From positions 1 to 64,000 of the forward strand of contig NZ_BIMF01000021.1 of NCBI RefSeq assembly GCF_004000945.1: a DNA stretch of 64,000 nucleotides. The letters are read 5' to 3'. This document shows, piece after piece, positions 38,916-47,998 of this stretch (its first letter is position 1; every line of letters begins with the position of its first letter). The translations under genes were made by a program, and so were the position numbers. Below the pieces are notes generated by a model. The model searched no databases. It had not been told where the DNA came from and worked only from the letters and a program-made list of their open reading frames with translations. This DNA is from Paenibacillus lautus NBRC 15380. GTDB taxonomy: Bacteria; Bacillota; Bacilli; Paenibacillales; Paenibacillaceae.

Positions 38916-40061
38916 ATGAGATCAGTATATTTGGATCATGCCGCATCAACCCCGGTTCATCCGGAGGTTGCCGAGCGGATGATGAATGTGATGACAAGCC
39001 AATACGGCAATGCTTCAAGCGTTCATGCTTTTGGACGGGAAGCGAAGAAGATTGTGAACGGGGCGCGTGATCGAATTGCGTCCCTTTTAGGATGCCAATC
39101 GGACGAGCTGGTGTTCACCGCAGGCGGAACCGAGAGTGATAACCTGGCTATACTTGGATTGCTGGAGTCGCTTGGCGTGAAGGGCAAGCATGTGATTACG
39201 TCGGCGATTGAACACCATGCGGTGCTTCATACATGTCATGAGCTGGAACGGCGGGGCTGTGAGGTTACCTATGTCCCCGTCGACTCTACTGGGCGTGTCT
39301 CTGTGGAGGACATTGCGGGCGCGATTCAGGACAACACGGTGCTGGTCACCATCATGTATGGCAACAATGAAGTAGGCACCGTTCAGCCGATTTTCGAAAT
39401 CGGCGAGCTCTGCCGCAGCCGGGGGATCGTATTCCATACCGATGCTGTTCAGGCATTGGGATCGGAGGCGATCAACTGCCGCGAACTGCCGGTGGATATG
39501 TGGAGTTTTTCCGCTCACAAAATCAACGGACCCCAGGGCGTCGGTGCCTTGGTTGTCCGCAGAGGACTCAGCGTATCTCCACGTCTGTTCGGAGGGCTGC
39601 AGGAGAAGAAACGCCGTGCCGGAACAGAGAATATGGCTGGAATCGCTGGTTTTACGGCAGCAGTGGAATGGACCGTTAAGAATATGGAGGCGCGGATCCA
39701 GCATTATCGCGAGCTGAGATCGACGCTGCTTGAAGGGCTTCGTCAGGAGATTGGCGAGGATGCTTTTGTGATCAACGGAAATTCGGAACATTACCTACCT
39801 CACATCCTAAATATCAGCTTTGCCGGTGCCAATACGGAGACGATGCTGATGAACCTCGATATGGAAGGAATTGCGGCGGCAAGCGGCTCGGCTTGTACGT
39901 CGGGATCTCTGGAAATATCCCATGTACTCCAAGCAATGAAACTTTCTGATCCTGTTTTGCGCTCCGCGATTCGTTTTAGTTTCGGTTTGGGTAATACTAC
40001 TCAAGAAATGGAGTACACTGCCCAAAAAATTGGAACCATCCTTAATCGGTTACGTAAATAG
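38916..40061 (+). CDS. iscS: Cysteine desulfurase (IscS/YrvO type)
   Basis: This PLP enzyme releases sulfur from cysteine for thio-modification. From ATG 38916 (AAGGGTGA upstream) it has 381 residues. Visible are YLDHAASTPVHPEV, GGTESDNLA, the PLP lysine in FSAHKINGPQGVGAL and the catalytic Cys loop ASGSACTSGS. In B. subtilis the positional equivalent YrvO serves MnmA; the divergent mnmA here supports that pairing. It starts 14 nt after cymR. Confidence 0.95.
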   Translation: MRSVYLDHAASTPVHPEVAERMMNVMTSQYGNASSVHAFGREAKKIVNGARDRIASLLGCQSDELVFTAGGTESDNLAILGLLESLGVKGKHVITSAIEHHAVLHTCHELERRGCEVTYVPVDSTGRVSVEDIAGAIQDNTVLVTIMYGNNEVGTVQPIFEIGELCRSRGIVFHTDAVQALGSEAINCRELPVDMWSFSAHKINGPQGVGALVVRRGLSVSPRLFGGLQEKKRRAGTENMAGIAGFTAAVEWTVKNMEARIQHYRELRSTLLEGLRQEIGEDAFVINGNSEHYLPHILNISFAGANTETMLMNLDMEGIAAASGSACTSGSLEISHVLQAMKLSDPVLRSAIRFSFGLGNTTQEMEYTAQKIGTILNRLRK

Positions 40062-40200
40062 ATGTTAAGGGATTTCTCCTTCTAGGGAACAGGGGGTATG
40101 CGTTCGTCCATTTCATCCTTGGAAATGGCCCGTCAGGCTAACGAAATTTTGACCGGCGGCTGATTTCAAACCATGAAGGATGAGGAGGTGTCCACTGTAT

Positions 40201-40722
40201 ATGAAACTTCAAGAAATGATTGGACTGGCTGTATTCGACGTGGAGAACGGTAAGGAAATCGGCAAAATCCACGATTTTATACTAGATGAGAACTGGTTGA
40301 TTACCGGGTTGGAGCTGGAAGGCAAGGCTTTGTTTTCCTCGCATGTGAAAAGCGTCTCATGGGAAGATATCGTAGCGTACGGGGAAGATGCCGTCATGAT
40401 CCGGAGTCAAGAGGCTGTCCGCAAGCTGGGCGCCAATGATATACCGCTTACGTACCTTTTGGGCAAGCGCAAACTGAAAGAGATGCAGGTCTTGACAGAG
40501 GATGGTATCCTGCTCGGGCGTATATCGGATGTTTATTTTGAGCAGGAACAGGGCAATACAATACTAGGGTTGGAAATATCCGATGGATTTGTCTCGGATT
40601 TGATCGAAGGTCGCAAATGGCTGCCTTGCACAGCGGAAATGGCTATCGGCGAAAGTGCCGTCATGGTACCTCCGATGAGCGAACAGCGTCTGGAAAAAGC
40701 CATTAATTCTGTGAACGGATAG
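40201..40722 (+). CDS. PRC-barrel domain protein
   Basis: The 173-residue protein consists of two PRC-barrel-like repeats. One begins KLQEMIGLAVFDVENGKEIGKIHDFILD and the second KLKEMQVLTEDGILLGRISDVYFE, each followed by LEIS/LELEGK-type strands. PRC barrels mediate RNA or protein contacts (as in RimM); the role of this standalone type is unknown. The start is ATG 40201, 10 nt after GAGGAGGTG. It is probably co-transcribed with the next small gene (11-nt gap). Confidence 0.82.
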   Translation: MKLQEMIGLAVFDVENGKEIGKIHDFILDENWLITGLELEGKALFSSHVKSVSWEDIVAYGEDAVMIRSQEAVRKLGANDIPLTYLLGKRKLKEMQVLTEDGILLGRISDVYFEQEQGNTILGLEISDGFVSDLIEGRKWLPCTAEMAIGESAVMVPPMSEQRLEKAINSVNG

Positions 40723-40733
40723 GGTGAGGTAGG

Positions 40734-40943
40734 ATGAAATGTCCAAACTGTAGTTCCAAAGATATCGGAAAAATCGGCTCCCACCAGTTTTATTGCTGGG
40801 GTTGCTTTATCGAATTGACAGTCAACGGAGAGAAAATGTCCGTATACCAGGTAGAAGAGGACGGCACGCTCAGCTCGCTGGATGATTTGTTCTTCGGTGA
40901 TGACATGCAGCCGGATTTCCCTCCTATGCACGCGTCTTCCTAA
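40734..40943 (+). CDS. Small zinc-ribbon-like protein
   Basis: The 69-residue protein has CPNC near the start and CWGC about 18 residues later, a CxxC-x14-18-CxxC zinc-ribbon pattern. A short acidic and Met/Pro-containing tail follows. No specific function is recognised. ATG start with AGGGTGAGGTAGG upstream, directly after the PRC-barrel gene and before a terminator. Confidence 0.75.
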   Translation: MKCPNCSSKDIGKIGSHQFYCWGCFIELTVNGEKMSVYQVEEDGTLSSLDDLFFGDDMQPDFPPMHASS

Positions 40944-40969
40944 AGAACGCGTACATATTGTAAGATAAC

Positions 40970-41017
40970 GACTCCTTGCTGAAGGCCTGTACGGCTGAGA
41001 CAGCAGGAGTCTTTTTC
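40970..41017 (+). terminator. Terminator after the zinc-ribbon gene
   Basis: GACTCCTTGCTG and CAGCAGGAGTC pair around a 20-nt loop, followed by TTTTTC. Confidence 0.85.
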
Positions 41018-41100
41018 ATTTTGGCCGGCGGAAATGTTAGTTTATTTCTGGAAGCTTGTACATATACTACAGGGTAGCTTTCGAAAAAGGAGGGTGCCTG

Positions 41101-42168
41101 TTGGAACAGCTGACCGAGAACAAATGGTTTCGATTGTTGGTATGGTTAATGCTTGGACTCATCTCTCTTTACTTTGTCTGGCTGCTGCGCCCGCTGTTTA
41201 TGGATGTCTATCGATTTCTCAAGGCTGTCCTGGCGCCATTTCTGGTTGCCATGATCATATCTTATGTGTTGAATCCGGTTGTATGCATGCTCTCCGACCG
41301 CAAAGTTCCGCGGAGCATGGCGGTGCTGCTCATCTATGCCGTCTTTCTGACGTCGCTCGCCGTCATTCTAATTAATATGATTCCGATGCTGATCCGGCAG
41401 CTGGAGGAGCTCAACGAGCACTTGCCTGAATTAACGATGAACGCCCAAAGTCTGATGACCAATCTGGACAGCAGGCTCCTGCCTCCGGGAGTAAGGACAG
41501 GCGTCAACAGCTGGTTCCTGCAGATGGAATCGAGGTTGGCCGGGGGAATCTCGGATTTCATGGACAATATCGGCAACATGATTAATATTCTGTTTAACGT
41601 GTTAATTGTTCCTTTCTTGATCTTCTACATATTAAAAGATTTTGAGGTGTTCCAGCGGACCGCCGTATCCTATCTGCCGCGGAGCCGCCGGAAGTCGATT
41701 GTCACGCTGCTTAAAGAGATTGACATGGCCCTTGGAAATTATGTCCGCGGACAATTCCTGGTATGCTTAATCATAGGCGTACTGGCTTATGTGGGGTACA
41801 TGATCGTGGGCATGCCGTACGCACTGCTGCTGGCAAGCATCGTGGCGGTGTTTAACATCATTCCGTATTTGGGTCCCTTTCTCGGGGCGGCACCAGCAAT
41901 TGTGATGGCATCCACGATTTCCTGGAAGATGGTGCTGCTGGTGGTGGTGGTTAATATGATCTGCCAGACGCTGGAGAGCAACATCATTTCACCCCAAGTG
42001 GTGGGGAAAAAGCTGCATATGCATCCGCTCCTGATCATTTTTGCACTCCTTGTCGGCGGTCAGCTCGCAGGAACTGTGGGCTTGATTTTGGCTGTTCCCG
42101 TCTTTGCCGTCATCAAAGTGCTGCTGCAGCATTTTTTCGCTTATTATGTTAGAAGGAAATCCGGCTGA
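41101..42168 (+). CDS. AI-2E family transporter (YrrI position)
   Basis: This 355-residue protein of the autoinducer-2 exporter superfamily has about eight membrane helices, with paired N-terminal and C-terminal membrane blocks around an extracytoplasmic segment. Family markers are VLNPVV, VPFLIFYILKDFE, FNIIPYLGPFLGAAPA and ISPQVVGKKLHMHPL. Members export AI-2 or exchange Na+/Li+; the substrate is unknown here. The TTG start at 41101 follows AAAAAGGAGGG by 7 nt; the earlier TTG at 41056 precedes that site. It sits upstream of alaS like B. subtilis yrrI. Confidence 0.88.
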   Translation: MEQLTENKWFRLLVWLMLGLISLYFVWLLRPLFMDVYRFLKAVLAPFLVAMIISYVLNPVVCMLSDRKVPRSMAVLLIYAVFLTSLAVILINMIPMLIRQLEELNEHLPELTMNAQSLMTNLDSRLLPPGVRTGVNSWFLQMESRLAGGISDFMDNIGNMINILFNVLIVPFLIFYILKDFEVFQRTAVSYLPRSRRKSIVTLLKEIDMALGNYVRGQFLVCLIIGVLAYVGYMIVGMPYALLLASIVAVFNIIPYLGPFLGAAPAIVMASTISWKMVLLVVVVNMICQTLESNIISPQVVGKKLHMHPLLIIFALLVGGQLAGTVGLILAVPVFAVIKVLLQHFFAYYVRRKSG

Positions 42169-42200
42169 GGGTTCCAGTCTGTAGCTGCAAAGTTCATGCA

Positions 42201-42229
42201 TTGACAGATAGTATCACCCTATATATACT
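42201..42229 (+). promoter_or_regulatory. Sigma-A promoter of alaS
   Basis: TTGACA (42201-42206), 17 nt, TATACT (42224-42229): essentially consensus. Confidence 0.92.
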
Positions 42230-42235
42230 TGAAAT

Positions 42236-42537
42236 GATAAACCTATAACCGTACAAATCGATGAGAAAATCGAGTAGGCTTTGCGTACCTTGCCCAGAGA
42301 ACAGGTTCCTGCCCGGAGAATTTCCGGCTGGCTGCGAGAACCTGGAAGTGAACCTTAGCCGAATGCTAATTTTTGAGTGTGATTCAAATTCACCGGGTGG
42401 CTCCCGTTATCCAGCTGTTACGAGGCGATCGTCACATAAGCTGCTCCAGGAGGAACCCTGCTGGAGGATGAATGGACGATAACCAGGGTGGTACCGCGAG
42501 AACATCGTCCCTGAATTCAATTCAGGGGCGTTTTTTG
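42236..42537 (+). promoter_or_regulatory. T-box leader of alaS
   Basis: Stem I marks are AGTA (42273-42276), AGAGA (about 42296) and GGCTG (about 42330). The specifier candidate in GAATGCTAA is GCT (42365-42367), an Ala codon. The T-box AGGGTGGTACCGCG is at 42485-42498, with bulge TGGT able to pair with the A73 discriminator and CCA end of tRNA-Ala. The terminator CGTCCCTGAATT / AATTCAGGGGCG ends in six T. Confidence 0.95.
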
Positions 42538-42590
42538 TGTTCGGAACCAAGTGATCCGGGCCCTATATTATGACTGGAGGAAGTGTAGAG

Positions 42591-45218
42591 ATGAAAGCTA
42601 GTGAAATCCGTTCCAAATGGCTAGAGTTTTTTGCAGAGAAAGGCCACAATATTGAGCCAAGTGCATCGCTTGTTCCGCACAATGACCCGTCCCTGCTCTG
42701 GATTAATGCAGGCATGGCTCCGCTCAAAGCTTATTTTGACGGGCGTGTGAAGCCGGAAAATCCGAGAATTGCGAACTCGCAGAAATGCATTCGGACCAAT
42801 GATATTGAGAATGTCGGCAAAACCCGTCGTCACCATACATTCTTCGAAATGTTAGGCAACTTCTCCATCGGGGATTACTTTAAGGAAGAGGTTATCACCT
42901 GGGCTTGGGAATTCCTGACGGACAAGAAATGGATCGGATTCGATCCGGAGAAGCTGTCCGTTACCGTGTATCCGGAAGACGAGGAAGCCTACAAATTGTG
43001 GAACGAAAAAATCGGTCTCCCGAAGGAACGCATCATCAAGCTGCAGGATAACTTCTGGGATATCGGCGAAGGACCTTGCGGACCTTGTACCGAGATTTTC
43101 TATGATCGCGGAGAAGGATACGACACGGATGCTCCGGAATCTGAAATGTTTCCTGGCGGTGAGAATGAACGCTGGCTCGAAGTATGGAACCTTGTATTCT
43201 CCCAGTTTAACCACAACAAGGACGGCAGCTATACACCGCTTCCGAACAAGAACATAGATACGGGTGCGGGGCTCGAGCGCTTTGCTTCCATCCTGCAAAA
43301 TGTGGCGTCCAACTTCGATACTGACCTGTTCCAGCCGATCATCCAGAAGACGGCAGAGCTTGCCAACGTAAAATACAATGAGAAGACGGAATACGATATC
43401 GCGCTGAAAGTCATTGCGGACCATATCCGGACGGTTGCATTTGCAGTTGGCGATGGCGTGCTGCCTTCCAACGAAGGCCGCGGCTATGTCATCCGTCGTT
43501 TGCTCCGCCGTGCGGTTCGTTACGGAAAGGTGCTCGGGCTGGACAAACCATTCATGTATACTTTGACCGGAACCGTAGGCGATATTATGGGCGTATACTA
43601 CCCAGAGGTCGTTGAGAAGCGCGCCTTTATCGAGAAGGTCATTGCAACGGAAGAAGAACAGTTCCACAAAACACTCTCTGACGGATTGAACATCTTGGCT
43701 GACGTCAGCGCAGAAGCGAAGAAGCAGGGCAAATCGGTAATCAGCGGCAGCGACGCGTTCAAATTGTATGATACGTATGGCTTCCCGTTTGATTTAACGG
43801 AGGATTATGCATCCGAACACGGATTGACCGTGGATCGTGAAGGCTTTGATGCCGCGATGAAGGAACAGCGTGACCGTGCGCGTGCGGCCCGTCATGAAAC
43901 GGAAAGCATGAAGGTCCAAGGCGGCGTTCTTTCCGATTATACGGTTAAAAGTGAATTTGTTGGATATAATGACACCGTCAGCGAGGCTAAAGTGCTCGCC
44001 ATTGTTTCCGGTGACAGCTTCGCAGACAGCGTCAGTGAAGGCGAGACTTGTCAGGTCATTCTGGACGTAACCCCGTTCTATGCCGAAAGCGGCGGCCAGG
44101 TCAGCGATCAGGGGATTTTGGAAGGCGGATCCGTCCGTGCCAGAGTGGAAGGTCTCTTCAAGGCTCCGCATGGACAGCATGTGCATTTCGTAACCGTAGA
44201 GCTTGGCGAGCTTAAAGTGGGCGATACGGTCAAGGCGCAGGTGGACTCCGCCATGCGCAATGATATTGTCAAGAACCATACAGCCACACATCTTTTGCAT
44301 AAAGCATTGAAGGAAGTGCTGGGCGATCATGTCAATCAGGCAGGTTCCCTTGTTGAACCTCAGCGTCTGCGCTTCGACTTCTCCCACTTCGGCAGCATTA
44401 CGCAGGAGGAGCTCGCCGATATTGAGCGCCGCGTGAATGAACAGGTATGGAAGAGCATTCCAGTTGTTATCGAGCGCAAGGCCATTGACGAAGCGAAGGC
44501 GATGGGTGCCATGGCATTGTTTGGAGAGAAGTACGGAGATATCGTCCGTGTTGTCCAGGTCGGGGATTACAGCATCGAGCTGTGCGGCGGATGCCATGTA
44601 GGCAACACCTCCCAGATCGGAATCTTCAAGCTGCTTGGAGAGAGCGGCATCGGCTCTGGCGTTCGCCGCATTGAAGCCGTAACGGGACGCTATGCTTATG
44701 AGCATCTGGAGGGGCAAATGGACCTGCTCAAGCAAGCCGCCGGCTTGTTGAAGAGCAATCTTACAGACGTGCCGAAGCGGATCGAGGGCCTGAACCAACA
44801 GGTGAAGGATCTTGCCCGGGAGAACGAGTCCCTGCAAGGCAAACTGGGAGCGATTGAGGCTAGCCAGTTGACCGATAAAGTGAAGCAGGTCGGGAACACG
44901 TCGCTGCTTGCAGCTGAAGTACAGGCTGGCAGTATGGACGGACTCCGCGGCATTGCTGACGAATTGAAGGGCAAGCTGCCGGAGACCATCCTCGTGCTCG
45001 GCTCCAAAGCGGGCGACAAGGTGAATTTCGTCGTAGCCGTTCCGCAGGACCTGGTGAAGCAGGGATATCATGCCGGCAAGCTTGTGAAAGAAGTGGCCTC
45101 GATCTGCGGTGGAGGCGGCGGAGGCCGTCCGGATATGGCGCAAGCCGGGGGCAAGGATGCTTCCAAACTAGCCCAGGCGCTGCAGCACGCTGAGGATCTC
45201 ATAGCCCAGGGCGTGTAA
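42591..45218 (+). CDS. alaS: Alanyl-tRNA synthetase
   Basis: AlaS charges tRNA-Ala and edits Ser and Gly. From ATG 42591 (TGGAGGAAG upstream) it has 875 residues. Visible are the class II core ([52 protein letters not shown]), the editing-domain zinc motif HTATHLLH and CGGCH, and the C-terminal oligomerisation domain with a Gly-rich stretch ([16 protein letters not shown]). Expression is controlled by the T-box. Confidence 0.98.
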   Translation: MKASEIRSKWLEFFAEKGHNIEPSASLVPHNDPSLLWINAGMAPLKAYFDGRVKPENPRIANSQKCIRTNDIENVGKTRRHHTFFEMLGNFSIGDYFKEEVITWAWEFLTDKKWIGFDPEKLSVTVYPEDEEAYKLWNEKIGLPKERIIKLQDNFWDIGEGPCGPCTEIFYDRGEGYDTDAPESEMFPGGENERWLEVWNLVFSQFNHNKDGSYTPLPNKNIDTGAGLERFASILQNVASNFDTDLFQPIIQKTAELANVKYNEKTEYDIALKVIADHIRTVAFAVGDGVLPSNEGRGYVIRRLLRRAVRYGKVLGLDKPFMYTLTGTVGDIMGVYYPEVVEKRAFIEKVIATEEEQFHKTLSDGLNILADVSAEAKKQGKSVISGSDAFKLYDTYGFPFDLTEDYASEHGLTVDREGFDAAMKEQRDRARAARHETESMKVQGGVLSDYTVKSEFVGYNDTVSEAKVLAIVSGDSFADSVSEGETCQVILDVTPFYAESGGQVSDQGILEGGSVRARVEGLFKAPHGQHVHFVTVELGELKVGDTVKAQVDSAMRNDIVKNHTATHLLHKALKEVLGDHVNQAGSLVEPQRLRFDFSHFGSITQEELADIERRVNEQVWKSIPVVIERKAIDEAKAMGAMALFGEKYGDIVRVVQVGDYSIELCGGCHVGNTSQIGIFKLLGESGIGSGVRRIEAVTGRYAYEHLEGQMDLLKQAAGLLKSNLTDVPKRIEGLNQQVKDLARENESLQGKLGAIEASQLTDKVKQVGNTSLLAAEVQAGSMDGLRGIADELKGKLPETILVLGSKAGDKVNFVVAVPQDLVKQGYHAGKLVKEVASICGGGGGGRPDMAQAGGKDASKLAQALQHAEDLIAQGV

Positions 45219-45230
45219 CAGATTTGTCCA

Positions 45231-45296
45231 GATTGTGTACAGCAAGCAATAGTAAGCGGGATCCAACATTTTGCTGTACACAATCCCGAATTTTTT
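45231..45296 (+). terminator. Long inverted repeat after alaS
   Basis: GATTGTGTACAGCAA (45231-45245) and TTGCTGTACACAATC (45271-45285) are a perfect 15-bp inverted repeat with a 25-nt loop. A T run (45291-45296) follows, so it probably ends alaS transcription, although the loop is unusually large. Confidence 0.6.
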
Positions 45297-45435
45297 GGAA
45301 CACTCTCTAAATATTTCGCTTTCGATTTCCGTAGAGACTTAGGATTATGTTATGATATAACTAGATCAAGCTGGTAAATATTTATTCGACGAAGCATGGT
45401 AAACATGTTCTTTGAAGAAGCGAGGTGTGTCACAC

Positions 45436-45696
45436 ATGGACTCCATGGATAAGACAGTCAAGTTCAATGTAAAAGGTGATGAAAAGGAGGCTTCCGCCCA
45501 GGACATTCTACTTTCGGTATACGATTCGCTGGTAGAGAAGGAATACAATCCGATTAACCAAATCGTAGGGTATCTTTTGTCCGGGGATCCCGCTTATATA
45601 CCTCGGCACAATAATGCCAGAAGTTTGATCCGGAAAAAAGAGCGAGATGAATTGATTGAAGAACTGGTCCGGTTCTATTTAGCCAGTCACCGTTAG
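45436..45696 (+). CDS. ireB: IreB family regulatory phosphoprotein
   Basis: This 86-residue small protein (DUF965, YrzL in B. subtilis; IreB of Enterococcus, a substrate of the PASTA kinase IreK) has the characteristic [56 protein letters not shown] and [14 protein letters not shown]. The threonine in the DKTVKF region is the phosphosite type known from IreB. The start is ATG 45436 with CGAGGTG upstream. It begins the ireB-ruvX-DUF1292 operon, with an extended -10 (TGTTATGAT, 45348-45356). Confidence 0.92.
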   Translation: MDSMDKTVKFNVKGDEKEASAQDILLSVYDSLVEKEYNPINQIVGYLLSGDPAYIPRHNNARSLIRKKERDELIEELVRFYLASHR

Positions 45697-45708
45697 GAGC
45701 ACACAGGG

Positions 45709-46122
45709 ATGAAGAAGATCATGGGATTAGATTACGGGGACCGCAGAATCGGTGTTGCCATAAGCGACGCGTTCGGATGGACGGCCCAAGGGGTTGAAGT
45801 TATCGAGCGCCGCCGTGATGAAGGCGAACTGGACAGAATTGCCACACTCGTCAAAGACAACGAGGTCGGTGAAATTGTGGTCGGCTTGCCTAAAAATATG
45901 AACGGCACGATTGGTCCGCGGGGCGAAATCTGCATGGAATTCGCAAGTACATTGCGAGAGTCCCTATCCTTACCCGTTCACCTTTGGGATGAACGGCTAT
46001 CAACAGTATCCGCTGAAAGGACATTGCTTGAAGCCGATGTCAGCCGAAAGAAGCGAAAACAGGTTGTAGATAAAATGGCGGCAAGCTTGATTTTGCAAAA
46101 CTACTTGGATTCTAAAAGGTAA
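45709..46122 (+). CDS. ruvX: RuvX/YqgF putative pre-16S rRNA nuclease or Holliday junction resolvase
   Basis: The 137 residues have the YqgF RNase H-like fold: MGLDYGDRRIGVAISD (catalytic Asp), GEIVVGLPKNMNGT and LWDERLSTVSAERTL, with a final Asp (VVDKMAA). YqgF matures the 16S rRNA 5' end in E. coli and RuvX cleaves Holliday junctions in other bacteria; which applies here is not decided by sequence. ATG start with AGGAGC upstream, 12 nt after ireB. Confidence 0.93.
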   Translation: MKKIMGLDYGDRRIGVAISDAFGWTAQGVEVIERRRDEGELDRIATLVKDNEVGEIVVGLPKNMNGTIGPRGEICMEFASTLRESLSLPVHLWDERLSTVSAERTLLEADVSRKKRKQVVDKMAASLILQNYLDSKR

Positions 46123-46139
46123 AGGTGAGGGTGATTACA

Positions 46140-46442
46140 ATGGCTAATGAGCATATTGGTATGGAAGAAGAACCGGAAATTATTTATATTCCCGACGATG
46201 AAGGCAACGAGGAAGAATTCGAAGTCATCATGAAATTCGAAGTGGATGGCTCGGATGCTAAATATATGATGGTCGTACCAAGGGAGTCTGCCGACGAAGA
46301 GACAGACGAGGTCTACGCCTTCCGTTATGAGGAAGACGGAGACGACTTGAAATTGTTTATGATTGAAGACGATGAAGAATGGGCCATTGTTGAAGAAACC
46401 TTCAATACGCTCGTGGAAGAGCTTGACGGGAGAGACGAATGA
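46140..46442 (+). CDS. DUF1292 protein (YrzB family), copy 1
   Basis: The 100-residue acidic protein carries DUF1292: IIYIPDDEGNEEEFEVIMKF, a central strand pair and DDEEWAIVEETFNTL. No molecular function is known. The start is ATG 46140, preceded by AAAGGTGAGGGTGA. It overlaps the second DUF1292 gene at ATGA, so the two are translationally coupled. B. subtilis has a single yrzB in this position. Confidence 0.88.
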   Translation: MANEHIGMEEEPEIIYIPDDEGNEEEFEVIMKFEVDGSDAKYMMVVPRESADEETDEVYAFRYEEDGDDLKLFMIEDDEEWAIVEETFNTLVEELDGRDE

Positions 46443-46753
46443 TGTCTGATTTTTCGGTTGAGAATATCGTATGGACCCAAGTACTTAAGGAAGCATTCGG
46501 TGAGAGTGTAGAGCTTGAGGACGATAAAGGCCATATCGAGGTTTATGATATTGCCGCCGAATTTGAAGTGGATGGTCAAGGGTATGCCATTCTGGTTCAG
46601 CCGGATCGAACCGATGAGGAGTACGAGGTGCTCCGTATCGTCAAGGGCGAGGACGGCGGATTGCAGCTGGCAACCATTGATGACGACGAGGAATGGGAGA
46701 ATGTGTCGGAGCTCTATGATGAGCTGACGTTTCCCGAAGGAGACGAGGATTAA
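46439..46753 (+). CDS. DUF1292 protein, copy 2
   Basis: The 104-residue acidic protein is built like the preceding one (LEDDKGHIEVYDIAAEFEVDGQGYAILV, then ATIDDDEEWENVSELYDEL) but with a different N-terminus (SDFSVENIVWTQVLKEAFG). Tandem arrangement and shared D-D-E-E-W motif show a duplication. ATG start overlaps the previous stop; ATG 46442 is an alternative. Function unknown. Confidence 0.85.
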   Translation: MMSDFSVENIVWTQVLKEAFGESVELEDDKGHIEVYDIAAEFEVDGQGYAILVQPDRTDEEYEVLRIVKGEDGGLQLATIDDDEEWENVSELYDELTFPEGDED

Positions 46754-46801
46754 GTTCTCTCCTGCAGGAGCACATGCTTAATTTTCAAATGAAAGTTCAG
46801 G

Positions 46802-46826
46802 AAGGGGCGGAGCTGTCCGCCCCTTT
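46802..46826 (+). terminator. Terminator between DUF1292 copy 2 and mltG
   Basis: AGGGGCGGA and TCCGCCCCT pair around GCTG and are followed by TTTT. It lies only about 10 nt before the mltG start, so read-through may still supply mltG. Confidence 0.75.
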
Positions 46827-46838
46827 TGGTGTGAAGGG

Positions 46839-47891
46839 ATGAGTAGATTGAAGAAACTGGCAATAGCAGTATTGGTCCTGATCCTAGTTGCGGGCGGGGC
46901 CGTATTTTACGTATGGAATGGTTTACAGCCCGTACAAAGCTCGGAAACTCCTGTCGAATTCACCGTGGAGTCCGGCATGAGCACGTCCTCTATCGCCGAT
47001 CTGCTTGAGGAAAAGGGACTGATCAAGAATGCCCTTATACTTAAAGGTTATTTAAAGCTTAGCGGGGAAGGAAGCCGTCTGATGGCAGGGACCTATGAGG
47101 CAACCCCAGGCACTCCGTTCAAGGAACTGTTATCGAAGATGAACAAAGGCGAAGTGAAGCCCGAGGAGATGGTTCGTTTCACGATCCCTGAGGGTTATAC
47201 GATCCTTCAGATGTCAGAGACCATTGCTAAAGAGAGCGGAATCGATGAGAAGGAATTCCTGGAGGTTGTGGATCAGCCTACCGGCTGGGATGTTCCGATT
47301 GCGGGAGAAATTCCCCAAGAAGCACATCTCAGGCATCATCTCGAGGGATACTTGTTCCCTGCGACCTATGAATTGCCGAAGAAGGATATCACGGCAAAAG
47401 GCATTGTCGAAACGATGCTGAAAGAAACGGAGAAACGTTTGGCCGAAATTCCGGGTTGGGAGAGTCAGTTGGAGGCTCGCGGCGTAACGTTCCATGAACT
47501 CATGACCATCGCTTCACTGGTTGAGCGCGAAGTGGTTGCAGATCAGGAGCGTGCCCTGGTGGCCGGCGTTATTTATAATCGATTGGAAGAGGATATGAGG
47601 CTGGAAATCGATGCCACGGTTCAATATCTGTTAGATAAACCGAAGGAACGATTGCTTTATGCTGACCTGGAGGTTGAGAGCCCGTATAACACGTATCGTC
47701 AAAAGGGTTTGCCGCCTGGGCCCATCTCAAGCCCGAGCCTGGAATCCATTCAGGCTGCTCTGAATCCGGAGAAATCCGATTATTTGTTCTATGTGACAAA
47801 GAAAGACGGTACACAAGAGCATCTGTTTGCCAAAACGTATAAAGAGCATTTGAAGAATATCGAGACCAGCAAGAAGATGGCACAACAATAA
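46839..47891 (+). CDS. mltG: MltG endolytic murein transglycosylase
   Basis: MltG cleaves nascent glycan strands at the membrane and sets strand length. The 350 residues have a short cytoplasmic basic start, one membrane span (about 7-27), a LysM-like region (VEFTVESGMSTSSIADLL) and the YceG domain, with the catalytic Glu in SLVEREVVADQERALVAGVIYNRL (24 residues; Glu about 229) and GLPPGPISSPSLESIQAALNP. ATG 46839 lies very near GAAGGG; TTG 46848 (nine nt away) is an alternative start. Confidence 0.94.
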   Translation: MSRLKKLAIAVLVLILVAGGAVFYVWNGLQPVQSSETPVEFTVESGMSTSSIADLLEEKGLIKNALILKGYLKLSGEGSRLMAGTYEATPGTPFKELLSKMNKGEVKPEEMVRFTIPEGYTILQMSETIAKESGIDEKEFLEVVDQPTGWDVPIAGEIPQEAHLRHHLEGYLFPATYELPKKDITAKGIVETMLKETEKRLAEIPGWESQLEARGVTFHELMTIASLVEREVVADQERALVAGVIYNRLEEDMRLEIDATVQYLLDKPKERLLYADLEVESPYNTYRQKGLPPGPISSPSLESIQAALNPEKSDYLFYVTKKDGTQEHLFAKTYKEHLKNIETSKKMAQQ

Positions 47892-47998
47892 TATCACGTG
47901 TTGAGCAAGTCCCCTGATACGCTGGTGACAAGGAACAGATCCAGCTCGTACTCAGAAGAGTCTTGTTGTACAACCTCTAACTAGGGAGGAATTTTTAA

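Noticed and set aside
43794-45143. Open frame of 449 codons on the minus strand
   Set aside because: It lies opposite alaS, with the same properties as other antisense shadows.
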